Positions 33,771-42,682 are shown, counted from the first letter of the stretch. The stretch is DNA of 64,000 nt from Amycolatopsis sp. 195334CR (GCF_017309385.1 NZ_JAFJMJ010000001.1:744001-808000), one strand, 5' to 3'. Numbers and translations are program-made. The notes: a model not told the origin generated them from the letters alone.

Positions 33771-34207
33771 CCGATCCATGGCAGGCGTCCAAAGACGTCG
33801 TGCGCCACGCGCAGGACCAGCTCGACCAGCTCCGGGCCCGTGGTGGCCCCTCGGCCAGCGCCACGCCGCCCGAGCCGCCGGTCGGCGTGGGCGAGGCGAT
33901 GGACGGCAAAGTACGCGTCGAGATCACCGGGGCACGGGTGAGCGCGCTGCACATCGACCCGGCGGCGCTGCGTATTCCGGCCGGTGAACTCGCCACCGTG
34001 GTGATGGAAGCGACCAACATGGCACTGGACGCCATGCGAGCCGCGATGACAACGTCGCTGCCAAGCCCGCCGTCGCTGGACCAGATGACTCGCACGCTGA
34101 ACGAGATTTCCTCGGACTCGTTCCGCGCCATGGACAATGCCACCGAAGGCATTCGCCGGTCCATGGACGCGATCCAGCGCATCTCGGAGCAGCACCGCGA
34201 ACGTTAG
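33767..34207 (+). CDS. YbaB/EbfC family protein of a type VII module
   Basis: A 146-residue protein beginning with GTG (overlap GTGA with the upstream stop). A short helix (VVRHAQDQLDQLRARGG) is followed by the YbaB strand region MDGKVRVEITGARVSALHID, then IPAGELATVVMEATNMALDA, then a helical tail IRRSMDAIQRISEQHR. The same kind of gene accompanies the larger type VII cluster at 16.2 kb. It is the fourth gene of the module partner-toxin-pentapeptide-YbaB and may be a secretion chaperone. The IS256 fragment starts within a few bases of its stop. Confidence 0.75.
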   Translation: MTDPWQASKDVVRHAQDQLDQLRARGGPSASATPPEPPVGVGEAMDGKVRVEITGARVSALHIDPAALRIPAGELATVVMEATNMALDAMRAAMTTSLPSPPSLDQMTRTLNEISSDSFRAMDNATEGIRRSMDAIQRISEQHRER

Positions 34208-34210
34208 TGC

Positions 34211-34435
34211 TCCACGAACGCGATCGAATCACTGCACGCCCGCTACCGGCGGGCGATCCACGCACGCGGGCATTTCCCGACCTAGCAGGCCGCGATGAAG
34301 TGCCTGTACCTTGTGACTCGCAGCTTGGACCCGACCGGGCCAGGCCGCGCCCGATGGACGATGCGCTGGAAGGCAGTGATCAACGCGTTCGCCATCACGT
34401 TCGGCGACCGCTGGCCGGGAGCCGAAACCTACTGA
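34211..34435 (+). mobile_element. IS256-family transposase fragment (C-terminal end)
   Basis: A 74-codon remnant of a Mutator/IS256 transposase tail: STNAIESLHARYRRAIHARG, then QAAMKCLYLVTRSLDPTG, then RARWTMRWKAVINAFAITFG and the end GAETY. An in-frame TAG at 34283 interrupts it, and nothing of the N-terminal 330 residues remains. It begins directly after the YbaB gene, so the insertion deleted or displaced what followed. The last bases recur at 61,821. Confidence 0.85.
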
Positions 34436-34452
34436 TCAACAACGCCGGAAAC
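34420..34452 (+). repeat. 33-bp direct repeat, copy 1 (IS256 tail)
   Basis: The 33 bases containing CCGAAACCTACTGATCAACA recur identically at 61821-61853. They encode the transposase ending (AETY, stop) and its 3' flank, so they are best read as ends of two related IS256 copies rather than att sites. Confidence 0.8.
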
Positions 34453-34454
34453 AC

Positions 34455-34990
34455 CGACCACGGGATAGACCCCACCCAGGTTGGCTAGCGTTGTGTGGAG
34501 TTCGACTTCGATGTTGGGTTGTGGCTGGTTGTTCTCGTGGGTGATGACGAACAACCGGTGCAGGTCGGCTGACCAGGCCAGGCCGCGGGGTGCGACGGTT
34601 TCAGCGGTGTCGAGGGTGATGGTGTTGACCGGGGTGACGCCGTCGGTTTCGTAGATCAGCACGTCTTTGCTGTCGGTGGTCAGGGCGCCGGCGGCCACGT
34701 ACTGGTCACCGGGAGCGACCGCGACGGCGTTCGGGCGGGGCCGGGCGGAGTAGGCGCCTTTGCGGGCGAGGTCGGCTGGGGCGAAGGCTTCGACCCGGTC
34801 GCGGGAGCCGGCGGCGCTGTGCAGGGTGGTGCCGTCGGTGTTCAGGTCGAGGTCGGTCAGGCTCGCGCCGACGACGTCACCGCTCGCGCCGGCGGTCAGG
34901 GTGCCGCTGTTGACGTTGTAGACCTGGACGGTGGACAGGCTCAGGGCGAGCTGTCCCGCGACGAGGGGGCCGGTGGCGGCGACGGCCGCA
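34455..34990 (-). pseudogene. Fragment of a secreted beta-propeller-type protein
   Basis: Minus-strand frame with propeller-like segments: VQVYNVNSGTLTAGASGD, NAVAVAPGDQYVAAGALTTD, DVLIYETDGVTPVNTITLDT, LAWSADLHRLFVITHEN. These resemble YncE-like repeats of actinobacterial secreted Ig-like/propeller proteins. The C-terminal side runs into the IS256 remnant and the N-terminal side switches frame near 34,990, so only about 175 residues remain. No start or signal peptide. Confidence 0.6.
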
Positions 34991-35450
34991 CATGACCCCT
35001 GAGACCGCGTCATAACGCCCGAGGTGGCCGGGGAGCTTCACCCCGTTGCTGTTCAGCCAACGGACCCCTGGGCGGAGTTCGGCTGGCAACCGGTCACGCA
35101 CGTCCGCCACCGCATCGGACCATAGCGGCCGCAGCCGCGCACCATCATCCGCCGAGTGCGCTGGCGGCGACCATTCGGTGTGGGCACCGCGATTGGGGTC
35201 AGGTCCACAGGCGTTGTTCCCCGCGCCACACGGTCTCGCGGGCGAAGTGTGTTCGAAGCTGCGCGGTGCGGGCCCGACCACGCCAGTGAGGTCGCCGGTG
35301 AGCTGGGCGTTCTTGCCCAGGCGGGCCAGGATGTAGAACGCTTCGCGCAACAGCGTTTCGGCCGACGGCTGCTCCCTTGTCCGGCAGATGCCACGCGGTA
35401 TCGCAGGCGTAAGCGCGGGACCAGGTCACCCCCACCACGATCTGGGCCAC
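34990..35450 (-). pseudogene. Frameshifted hypothetical gene
   Basis: Two frames together make a plausible protein: VAQIVVGVTWSRAYACDTAW-HLPDKG from a GTG at 35450, then, after a shift near 35,370, AETLLREAFYILARLGKNAQ, LTGDLTGVVGPAPRSFEH and VRDRLPAELRPGVRWLNSNG. Not recognised. It lies between the propeller fragment and the HTH-membrane gene on the same strand. Low certainty; it shows that decay is common in this stretch. Confidence 0.4.
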
Positions 35451-35507
35451 CGCGCACGCGGAACCACGCGCCCCTGCACCAGAGCACCCGACTGGGACGC
35501 CTCCGGC

Positions 35508-36449
35508 TCAACGGCGTTGCTCGTGCATGTCGCTGCAAGCGATGAACCCCGCGGCACCATGCGGCGAGTCGGGATCGAAGACCACGCACCAGTCACTCCG
35601 CCCGCTGCCTGGCGGGTACTCGTCGCCTTCCCAGGTGAAGTAGCGGCGCAGATTCTCCGGTCGGCCGGTTCCGGTGGTGGCGTCGCCGACCTGCTGGCTG
35701 AACACCTCAGGCTTGCTGTGTTGCCAGACCAAGCTGTGCTTCAGCTGGACCGCGACACCTGCCTGCCGGCAGTCCGGCACGCTCTCCATGCGCGGGAGGT
35801 CGCTGGCTGGGACGAAGCCAACCAGCCGCAGGTGCTCGACGAACACCAGCAACCAGCTGTCCCCGTCCCGGTGCTCCTCCCCTGGCTGCCGACACAGCAC
35901 CGTGTAGCGGTGTTGTGCCTGCAGCCGGCCAACGACCTGCATCGGCGCAACCGCGGGCACCGCGTGCATCGACGTGCCGTAGGACGGCACCTCATAGCCC
36001 GCCAGCCGGGGGTCGGCAGGCCGCCAGATCACCGCGGCGGACAATATCACCGCGGCCATCAGCACCGCACCGCCCCAAAGCTGCGGCTGGACGCGCCACC
36101 ACGGAACCGGGGTGGTCGGCGGAGCCGTCCGGCGGACCGTGGCACGTTCACCACCAGGTACGGAGCCCGCGACGGCGATCCGCCTCCGGTCGGCCACCCA
36201 GCCCTCGACGTCGGCGGCGTCTCCGCCGCACGCCCGCACGAAGCTTTCCAGCAGTTCCTGGCGTGGCATTGTGGTGCGCCCCAATGCCGCGATCAGCGTG
36301 CTCTTGGGCAGCGAATCCCCTGCCGCGGCGGCCCGCCTGGCCAACTCGCGGTGCGTCAACCCGGTCCACTCCTTCAACCGCCGCATCGAACCGACGAACT
36401 CCGCCGCGTCGCGTGCGGCGCTCGCATCCGGTCTGTGCGCAGCCTGCAT
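35508..36449 (-). CDS. HTH-membrane protein with an extracytoplasmic sensor-like domain
   Basis: A 313-residue protein of three parts. Residues 15-80 are an actinobacterial helix-turn-helix (MRRLKEWTGLTHRELARRAA, then LPKSTLIAALGRTTMPRQEL). Residues 122-142 form one membrane segment (LWGGAVLMAAVILSAAVIW). Residues 150-313 form an outward domain with cysteines and the motif LVWQHSKPEVFSQQVGD then EYPPGSGRSDWCVVFDP. The same domain occurs in the secreted protein encoded divergently at 36651. This suggests a one-component membrane sensor linked to a secreted paralogue, perhaps competing for the same ligand. Confidence 0.75.
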   Translation of the reverse strand: MQAAHRPDASAARDAAEFVGSMRRLKEWTGLTHRELARRAAAAGDSLPKSTLIAALGRTTMPRQELLESFVRACGGDAADVEGWVADRRRIAVAGSVPGGERATVRRTAPPTTPVPWWRVQPQLWGGAVLMAAVILSAAVIWRPADPRLAGYEVPSYGTSMHAVPAVAPMQVVGRLQAQHRYTVLCRQPGEEHRDGDSWLLVFVEHLRLVGFVPASDLPRMESVPDCRQAGVAVQLKHSLVWQHSKPEVFSQQVGDATTGTGRPENLRRYFTWEGDEYPPGSGRSDWCVVFDPDSPHGAAGFIACSDMHEQRR

Positions 36450-36650
36450 CGCCCGGACATCCCCCTTGTGCCGATCCCATGAGCGTCCCGGAAAAGCCTA
36501 CGAAGGGGCCGCCGGGCAGTCATCCCCCAGGCGAGCGGATCCGGCCCGGTCTGACCGGACCGGCTCAGCCGCTGGTCAGGCCGGATGCCCGGTGTTGGAC
36601 TCGGTGGCGTGACTGCGGTTATCACCTGCCCATCCCGCGAAGGAGAACCA

Positions 36651-37253
36651 ATGCGAAGAACCCTGAACGCGCTCTTCAGCTCGGTGTCGGTGACGGCCCT
36701 GCTGCTCACGGCGGGTGGCCTGGCCGCCGCGGCGGACCCTCAGGCGCAACCGGCCGCCGAGCTGATCCCGGTACGGGCGCCGGTACTCACCTGGATGCAC
36801 AGCGACGCCCGGGTGAACCCCGCCACCCACATTGGTGACTTCGACCCCGCGAACACCGGCTGGGTCAGCTGCTACGTCTTCGGAGACGTGTACCAGGGCG
36901 AGAACCGGTGGTTCATGACGGTCACCAACTCACCGCGGATGGTCGGCTTCGTCAACGCTGCGGACCTGCAGGACGAAAGTGGGCCGCACTGCGGCGCGGC
37001 CGGGGTGAAGACCAGCACCACGACCCCGCTCGTGTGGCAGCACAGTAAGCCGCAGCCCACAGCGGAGACACACGTCGGAAACGTCGGCGGCACCCCCGAC
37101 CTCCGCGCCTACATCGGCTCGACCGGGTCCGAATATCCGCCCGGCAGCGGGAACGTCGTCTGGTACGCCGTCTTCGATCCCGGGGTGCTCGACGGCCGAG
37201 TCGGCTTCGTCAGCTGCACCGACATCACCGGGCTGAGGTGCGAAGCACCGTGA
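36651..37253 (+). CDS. Secreted protein, paralogue of the sensor domain at 35508
   Basis: A 200-residue exported protein. The ATG at 36651 follows GAAGGAGAA; the signal peptide is MRRTLNALFSSVSVTALLLT with cleavage near LAAAA. The mature protein shares with the divergent membrane protein the stretch LVWQHSKPQ, then RAYIGSTGSEYPPGSG, W-Y-A-VFDPG, GFVSCTDI, and an upstream GWVSCYVFGDVYQGENRWF-type strand region. Four to six cysteines suggest disulfides. The mirrored pair looks like a duplicated domain used once as sensor and once as released protein. Function unknown. Confidence 0.75.
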   Translation: MRRTLNALFSSVSVTALLLTAGGLAAAADPQAQPAAELIPVRAPVLTWMHSDARVNPATHIGDFDPANTGWVSCYVFGDVYQGENRWFMTVTNSPRMVGFVNAADLQDESGPHCGAAGVKTSTTTPLVWQHSKPQPTAETHVGNVGGTPDLRAYIGSTGSEYPPGSGNVVWYAVFDPGVLDGRVGFVSCTDITGLRCEAP

Positions 37254-37270
37254 CAACGAGGAGAACACAC

Positions 37271-37606
37271 GTGAAATACCCGAGAAAACTCATGACTGCG
37301 GTCGCCACCGCGACGGTGATAGCCGCGGCACCCCTCACGGCCATGGCCTCCGACACGCCAGTCCGTGACACCGGCGAATCGAGTCTGCTCCGAACGTGCT
37401 GGGTGCATGGCTCCGGCGTCAATTTCCGAGGAGGCCCAGGTCTGTACTACGAGCCGTACGGGCAAGTCTCCGCACCACAGGGTTTCGACCACATCCGTAC
37501 CGACGCCAGCGACAATCCAGCTGACGGCAGCACCTGGTACGGAGGCTACCTGTGGGGAGATCCCCGCGGACCGTTCTGGATCCGCTCCGATCTCCTTCGG
37601 TGCTGA
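37271..37606 (+). CDS. Small secreted SH3-like protein
   Basis: A 111-residue exported protein starting with GTG behind GAGGAGA. The signal peptide is KYPRKLMTAVATATVIAAAP, cleavage near AMA. The mature part has WVHGSGVNFRGGPGLYYEPY, very close to the VNVRSGPG signature of bacterial SH3_3 domains, which usually bind cell wall. Two cysteines (TCWVHG and the C-terminal LLRC) may pair. It is 17 bases after the previous secreted-protein gene, so the two are probably co-transcribed. Confidence 0.75.
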   Translation: MKYPRKLMTAVATATVIAAAPLTAMASDTPVRDTGESSLLRTCWVHGSGVNFRGGPGLYYEPYGQVSAPQGFDHIRTDASDNPADGSTWYGGYLWGDPRGPFWIRSDLLRC

Positions 37607-38360
37607 CCAAGTCGAAGCTCATGGAGTTGTTCTTCACCGCGCGGTCGCGTGTGCCGGTCAATGACAGGGTTGTTGGTCTCGGCTGGGGCGAGCTGGCGGC
37701 GTTGTCCGGGCGACGGTTGGTATCGGAGGGGATGCCAGTGTTGCTGGATGAGGCGATGCCGCCGGTCGAAACGTTGTCGTCGTGGTTTCGACATCTGGCG
37801 GTGGCGGGGCGAAGTCCGAAGACGAGGTCGGTGTTCGGCAGGAGGTCGGGGATGTTCAGCTCCGCCAGCTCCTGCCCGGACGCGACCTGGTGGAGCCGTA
37901 GCCGTTCGGTGAACCGGGCGCTCGAGTTGACGACGGTGATCCGCACGTCCTCCCACCGCCGAGAACCACGATCCTGTGCATGGTGTTCGTCCTTTCCGCT
38001 CGGTTGACGACCACGAGACGGGACGCGCACCGGCAGACATGACGTGGCGCGAGCGCCCCGAGCGGCGTGCGAACCCCTTTGCCGTGGGGCCCGACTCCGG
38101 CAGGTCGCTCCCGTCAACGACGAGGTGTACGCCGAAGTCGCACTCAGCGACCACCAACATGCCCGCCGTGTTCCGCACCCACGCAGGATCCCGCGCTCGT
38201 CGGCCTGGCCACGGCCGACGGTGGCAGGCGACCACGCCGGAGTTCCTGCCGATCGGTGGAGGCCCCTGGCGCATCCACCAGGAGGCGCTCCTGCGCCTGG
38301 TCGAACACGCTCTCCGGAGCACGAAACGCTGAGCACCACCCGCACCGAAAGGAACCTGTG
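37607..38360. other. No confident gene; coding-like debris on the minus strand
   Basis: About 750 bases without a clear gene. On the minus strand some stretches look protein-like (EDVRITVVNSSARFTERLRL, HQVASGQELAELNIPDLLPN around 37,800-37,960; AGMLVVAECDFGVHLVVDGS near 38,150). They lie in different frames and lack starts, so I read this as decayed sequence. Confidence 0.4.
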
Positions 38361-38981
38361 ATGAGCACCGTCATGGGACACTACGGCGCCGCCCGGATCG
38401 GCCTGCCCCGATCTCGCGCCGTGATACAGACGCTGAACCAGCTCACCGGTCTGGGCCAGGATGGCCTGGCACGACTGCGGGGCCTGCTCCTGATTCGCCT
38501 TCTGCAGGCCGGACGGGAGAACCGGGACGACGGGCTGTTGCGCCTGTTACTGCTGCCGCCCGAACCGGACGACACCCGGTTCGCACTGTACGAGATTGCC
38601 CAGGCGCTGGACGGGAACGCGCCGGTGCCCGAGGCGATCGAGGGTGCCGTGGCCGCGCTCGACGCCGCCAGTGGCGATCCCTGCCACCTCCCCGAGGGTG
38701 ACCGCCGGTGGGCCGGCGGCGACCCGCAGGCGCGGGGGCTGTATCGCGGTACCGGCCTTCGCGCCGACAGCCCCCACCCCGCCGTGCACGGCACCACCAT
38801 CGCCCGCCTGGTCGACGGCACCGCGCCGTTCCTCACCATCGGCGTCGCCGACCAGCCACTCATCGCCCAGGCCAGCGAGCCCTACCGGCTCAGCAATGAC
38901 ACCCGCCCCGCCGACGACGTTGAGGCGGTCGCCGATCCCCCATTCCAGATTGTCGACGCCCTCACGCAATACCTGCGCTGA
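38361..38981 (+). CDS. Hypothetical protein
   Basis: A 206-residue protein starting at the ATG at 38361 behind GAAAGGA. The first half is helical and leucine-rich (LNQLTGLGQDGLARLRGLLL, RFALYEIAQALDG). The second half is mixed, with RLVDGTAPFLTIGVADQPLI. No signal peptide, no recognised domain. It is intact and convergent with a broken gene whose 3' end overlaps its own. It might be the partner of that gene, but nothing in the sequence proves it. Confidence 0.6.
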   Translation: MSTVMGHYGAARIGLPRSRAVIQTLNQLTGLGQDGLARLRGLLLIRLLQAGRENRDDGLLRLLLLPPEPDDTRFALYEIAQALDGNAPVPEAIEGAVAALDAASGDPCHLPEGDRRWAGGDPQARGLYRGTGLRADSPHPAVHGTTIARLVDGTAPFLTIGVADQPLIAQASEPYRLSNDTRPADDVEAVADPPFQIVDALTQYLR

Positions 38982-39490
38982 CCTCCACCACCTGGCCCAC
39001 TTCGGAGAGCGCCATCAGCGCCCCGCGGAGGAGCGCCTCGAGCCACGGCGCCGGTCAGGAACGGCCGGAGGTCGGCGCCATCGGCATCGACCAGGTACTC
39101 GCGCTCACCGCGAAAGTAGGCGAGCAGCCGGGGCCGCGTGAACGTGGCGACCCAGATCTGGCCAACCTCCCCGGGTGGCTGCCGGTGTGCGGCGAAGTGG
39201 CGAGCGATGCTCGGGTTGGTGGTCCAGGACAGCCCGAACCGTCGTTCGCTGGTTGCTCCCCGGTACAACCGGCGGCCCCACAGCGGCTTGCGGGTGCGCC
39301 GGCCGCCGGGCATGCCCGAGGCCCAGGTGAAGTAGCCGGCGTGCAGGAACATCGAGCGCCACGCCTCGGTGCTGTTGAGCGGATCCCGGTCCGGGCGGAA
39401 CCACCAGGCCGCGGGGAGCGCCGCGAGCGGCGTGCCGACGCGCTGGTCGAACTTCTCGGCCGCGCTCTTGGCCGGCCAGCGCACGCTGGT
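38965..39490 (-). pseudogene. Truncated and frameshifted gene, unknown family
   Basis: Minus-strand remnant. The frame LELGIVVSAWTSVRWPAKSA, GRRLYRGATSERRFGLSWTT, NPSIARHFAAH, EVGQIWVATFTRPRLLAYF reads like a real protein. The YRG...GLSWTT...ARxFA pattern is typical of a toxin-like or ADP-ribosyltransferase-like domain seen in phage and conflict genes. The N-terminus is cut by a stop just before 39,536. Near 39,060 the frame must shift to give APWLEALLRGALMALSEVGQ. It borders an AT-rich segment. A broken toxin gene is possible. Confidence 0.45.
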
Positions 39491-39540
39491 CCACGCGCTG
39501 ACGACGATGCCAAGTTCCAGGTACCGCCGTGCAGGTGATC

Positions 39541-39772
39541 ATCTTCCTGTCAATGAAATATTCGCTACTCTGTTCGATGAGCAATCCTGGCGTGTGGTGA
39601 ATTTTTGCAATGATCTTTTGCGCCCGGTTGGTCGTATACTGTCGCGATAACGGCACGGTAGGTTAGGGTTCGAGCTTGATTCCTTACCGGCAAGTCCACT
39701 TAAAATGTGGATAAGCCGGTTCTCGGGGGAGGTCGGCTCATGTTTTCTGCATGTACCGACAAAAAGGGTTTG
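39541..39772. other. AT-rich segment with a possible promoter
   Basis: About 230 bases clearly richer in A+T than the surroundings (ATTTTTGCAATGATCTTTTG near 39,601), with a TATACT -10-like box at 39635-39640 ahead of the secreted protein gene. It marks a junction between a truncated gene and a later arrival. Confidence 0.4.
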
Positions 39773-40333
39773 ATGAAACGCGTATTGAGCAGAATCGCCG
39801 CCATGTCCGCGATCGTGCTGGCGCTCCCGCTCGCGGGCGTCGCGACCGCCTCCGAGTCCCAGGCAAGCGGCGACGGCCAGTACTGTTCCTGGCTGGTCGG
39901 CCCCGCTCCGGCCGACGGTGGCGTCTCGCCGGTGCTGGCCAACGAGTGTTCCGATGTATCTCCCGAGGACGCGCAGGAGCGGATGAGAACCGCGGCGTCC
40001 CAGGGATCGACGGCAGCCAGAACCGCTCTGGTAGACGTTCCCATCATGTACTGGTACGAGCACACCGACTTCAACAACATGGGAGGCGCGAAAGGGGAAT
40101 TCACCACCATTTTCGGCAGTGCTGGGCCCTGCGATGGAGCGGGGTACCGGGTTGAGCCGACCTACTGGTGGAAGCACAACCTGTCCTCCATCATCGGCGG
40201 CAGCAACTGCGATTTTGCCAGGCTGACGAACATCGCGCTGAACAGCTCGCAAGAATTCGGGATCGCGGGCTACTACGCCCGCTATCTGGGCGGCTTCCAC
40301 GACAACGTCGGCCTCACCCAGCCCCACGCATGA
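39773..40333 (+). CDS. Secreted beta/gamma-crystallin-like (inhibitor I36-like) protein
   Basis: A 186-residue exported protein. I start at the ATG at 39773, which gives a normal signal peptide (MKRVLSRIAAMSAIVLALPL, cleavage after ATA). The mature domain has the crystallin/I36 layout: IMYWYEHTDFNNMGGAKGEF, then TTIFGSAGPCDG, WWKHNLSSIIGGSNCDFARL and a final GYYARYLGGFHDNVGL. Such proteins include secreted metalloprotease inhibitors and stress-related proteins of actinomycetes. Three or four cysteines could form disulfides. It stands alone after an AT-rich junction. Confidence 0.75.
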   Translation: MKRVLSRIAAMSAIVLALPLAGVATASESQASGDGQYCSWLVGPAPADGGVSPVLANECSDVSPEDAQERMRTAASQGSTAARTALVDVPIMYWYEHTDFNNMGGAKGEFTTIFGSAGPCDGAGYRVEPTYWWKHNLSSIIGGSNCDFARLTNIALNSSQEFGIAGYYARYLGGFHDNVGLTQPHA

Positions 40334-40398
40334 CCTGGGCAGGGCAAGTGTGAGCCCGTGCGTGAGGTGGCCAGAGTCTCAGGCCGCCTCACGCACGG

Positions 40399-41394
40399 TC
40401 ACCGCCGCGGCTGGCTGGTGAGGTCGGGCACCCGTGCGGCGTACTCCCACAGCAGGTAGTCGGTCGTGGCCGGGGTGGCCACGCTGTAGCCCCGCTCCTG
40501 GGTGTCCGCGGTCAGCGCGACACTCTCGGTGCCCAGCAGCAGGCCGGTGTCCGGATCGAGGAGCAGGTACAACTCGAGGTCGGGAAACCTGTCTCCAGGC
40601 AGGTGCCGGGTCACCGAGAAGACCGTCGCCGGGCGACCGGCGCGATCGGTGGTGCGGCCCGCGGTCCGGATGCCGGGCTGCTCGGCCAGCACCTGCAAGA
40701 ACGCGGACGCGGTCGCCGGTGAGTGCAGCTGCGGGCCCCACCGCAGGGTGGCCTCCAGCCACCAGTGCGCCGGCTGGCCCTGTCCCTCGGCGCGGAACTG
40801 GGCCACCAGCGCCGCGGGGTCGGTGCCCGGCGCGTACGGCTGCCCGGTCAGCGGCCGCTCCAGCGGCGGCAGCGCGCCGTGACCGGTCATCGCTCGGATC
40901 TCTCGTCCGGCGCCGTCGGGCCCCAGCCAGCTCTGGATCCGGGTCTGGGCCAGCTCCGAGCCCAGGAACTCGCCCTTGGTGTTCCTGTTCGTGACGAATG
41001 ACCACTGTGCACGCTCGGAGTACAGCACCGGGCCCTCGCCGGCAAGGCTGGGTTGCCGGCGGGCACGGTCGGCCAGCTCGCGCAGCGCCGCGACAGGATC
41101 AGCGCCAGCGGCCGCGGGCTGGAGGGCCAGCAACGGCGGGGTCGGCACGGTCGCGGTCGAGGAGCCGAGGACCTGGTTCACGGTGACTACCGCGCCGGCG
41201 GCCACGGCCACGGCCAGCCCGGCCGCAGCCAGCACCCGGCGGCGCCCGAGCCCTGCCCGCGGTGCCAACACCACCGCGGGGTCCACCTCTCCGGCAGGCG
41301 GGCGCCACTGAGGTACGTGGTCGTCGGCCGCGGCTGACGGAGACAGCTTCTGCGCAGCCAGCCGCGCCCGCGCCCGCTTGATCTGTGAGGTCAT
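40399..41394 (-). CDS. CU044_5270 family protein (anti-sigma-like partner of the ECF gene)
   Basis: A 331-residue single-pass membrane protein. The N-terminal 50 residues are cytoplasmic (MTSQIKRARARLAAQKLSPS). One membrane segment is at about 53-72 (VLAAAGLAVAVAAGAVVTV). An extracytoplasmic domain of about 255 residues follows, with the family pattern ARRQPSLAGEGPVLYSERAQ, WLEATLRW and LDPDTGLLLGTESVAL. Proteins of this actinobacterial family are regularly encoded next to ECF sigma factors and probably sense the envelope. Its ATG overlaps the sigma stop by four bases, so the two are coupled. Confidence 0.88.
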   Translation of the reverse strand: MTSQIKRARARLAAQKLSPSAAADDHVPQWRPPAGEVDPAVVLAPRAGLGRRRVLAAAGLAVAVAAGAVVTVNQVLGSSTATVPTPPLLALQPAAAGADPVAALRELADRARRQPSLAGEGPVLYSERAQWSFVTNRNTKGEFLGSELAQTRIQSWLGPDGAGREIRAMTGHGALPPLERPLTGQPYAPGTDPAALVAQFRAEGQGQPAHWWLEATLRWGPQLHSPATASAFLQVLAEQPGIRTAGRTTDRAGRPATVFSVTRHLPGDRFPDLELYLLLDPDTGLLLGTESVALTADTQERGYSVATPATTDYLLWEYAARVPDLTSQPRR

Positions 41395-41942
41395 CGCGCT
41401 TCCTTTCCCGCAGCCATCACCGTGGCACCGTCCTGCACCGCAGCGGCCACCGTGTCCCACCGGGCCAAGCCGTCGGCGAACCGGCGGCGCGCCCGATGCA
41501 GCCGCACCGCGAACGCCGTGACCGAACAGCCCGCCACCCGCGCCGCGTCCCGCCCGCTGAGCCCATCCCATTCGGTGAGCATCAGCGCCTCCCGCTCCCG
41601 CTCACTCAGCTCGGCCAGCGCCGCGAGCACCGTGACCCGCTCCAGCACCACCTGCTCGGCTCCCCCGGCGACCTCGCCCGCGGCCAGCCGGGCCAGCTCC
41701 ACACCCAGCGCGTCCTGGTGCGCACGACGCCGACGGTGATTGGCCAGCACATTGCCCGTGGTCACCAGCAACCACGGCAGCTCCCGCCCGGCCGGTAACC
41801 GATCCCGCTTGCGCCACGCGATCAGGAACGCCTCGTCCACCGCCTCGGCCGCCAGATCCGGCGGCGCACGATGCAGCGCATACGCCGAGACCCGCGCATA
41901 CAACTCGCTGTAGAGCTGCGCGAACCGCTCCTGCTCCATCAA
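41391..41942 (-). CDS. ECF-type RNA polymerase sigma factor
   Basis: A 183-residue sigma-70 family protein with region 2 (FAQLYSELYARVSAYALHRA, EAVDEAFLIAWRKRDRLP, ELPWLLVTTGNVLANHRRRR) and region 4 (ALAELSEREREALMLTEWDG, LSGRDAARVAGCSVTAFAVR). There is no extra C-terminal domain. It is followed, with an ATGA overlap, by a CU044_5270-type membrane protein, which probably controls its activity in response to envelope signals. The start is ATG at 41942 or 41939. Confidence 0.92.
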   Translation of the reverse strand: MMEQERFAQLYSELYARVSAYALHRAPPDLAAEAVDEAFLIAWRKRDRLPAGRELPWLLVTTGNVLANHRRRRAHQDALGVELARLAAGEVAGGAEQVVLERVTVLAALAELSEREREALMLTEWDGLSGRDAARVAGCSVTAFAVRLHRARRRFADGLARWDTVAAAVQDGATVMAAGKEAR

Positions 41943-42262
41943 ACCCGCGCCTTCCCACCCCGCTGCTACCTGGCCACCTGCCTAGTACTGTCGCCAGCCC
42001 CCGCGATTCTTACGCGAGCTCGGGAAGTTTGGAGAGAGGACCGTCAGGTCCTGCTCGATCACCCGCGCCGGAGTCACCCGGGTGTTCTCGGATCGGCCAG
42101 ACGCCGGGCGTGGGCAAACAGGGCGCGCACGACTGGTGCAAATCCGCGATCGAGGCCCAGGAACATGTCCTACCCGAGTACCACGACACGCCCGCGCGCG
42201 AGCCGTGCTCAACGACGAACCCGAGCAGGAAGAACCTCCGCCAGCCGCACCTGCCCCGGGCC

Positions 42263-42495
42263 GGCACCTCCTGGCATGCCGTGGCCGACGAGGGCGACCA
42301 GGTACGTGACATCGCAGCCGTCATCGGCCGGCGGCTTGGCCCGCCCGTCGAGTCCGTGCCGGTGCAGACCTACGGCCCCTCGGTGTCACCTTCGCGGCCG
42401 ACCAACCCGCGTCCAGCATCCACACCCGACAGGCGCTCGGCTGGGATCCGAAGCACCCGAGCCTGCTGGCAGACCTGGAGAACATCCAGCCTTGA
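42263..42495 (+). pseudogene. C-terminal remnant of an SDR/NAD-dependent epimerase-like gene
   Basis: The first frame reads GTSWHAVADEGDQVRDIAAV, then IGRRLGPPVESVPVQTYG; after a shift near 42,380 it continues FAADQPASSIHTRQALGWDP, then KHPSLLADLENIQP and a stop at 42495. This is the recognisable tail of extended SDR oxidoreductases. The N-terminal Rossmann part is missing. The 320 bases upstream, to the sigma gene, hold nothing I recognise. Confidence 0.75.
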
Positions 42496-42682
42496 CCGGC
42501 AGCGCTCCGCCACAGCCCAGACGTGCAGCCGCCACGACCACCACGCCTCCGACACCGGTCAGGTACAACTTCGCCCTTGCCCAGCTTCGCGACAATCCAC
42601 GAAGAGGTGAACGGGCTACCGCCCGTCGAGCGGATGGACGACTTGGCCGCCGGCAGTCCGCCCGATGCCGCCGCACCGCCGC

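Noticed and set aside
37552..38007. Plus-strand open frame after the SH3-like gene
   Set aside because: No ribosome site, no protein-like pattern, and it is opposite better minus-strand coding debris.
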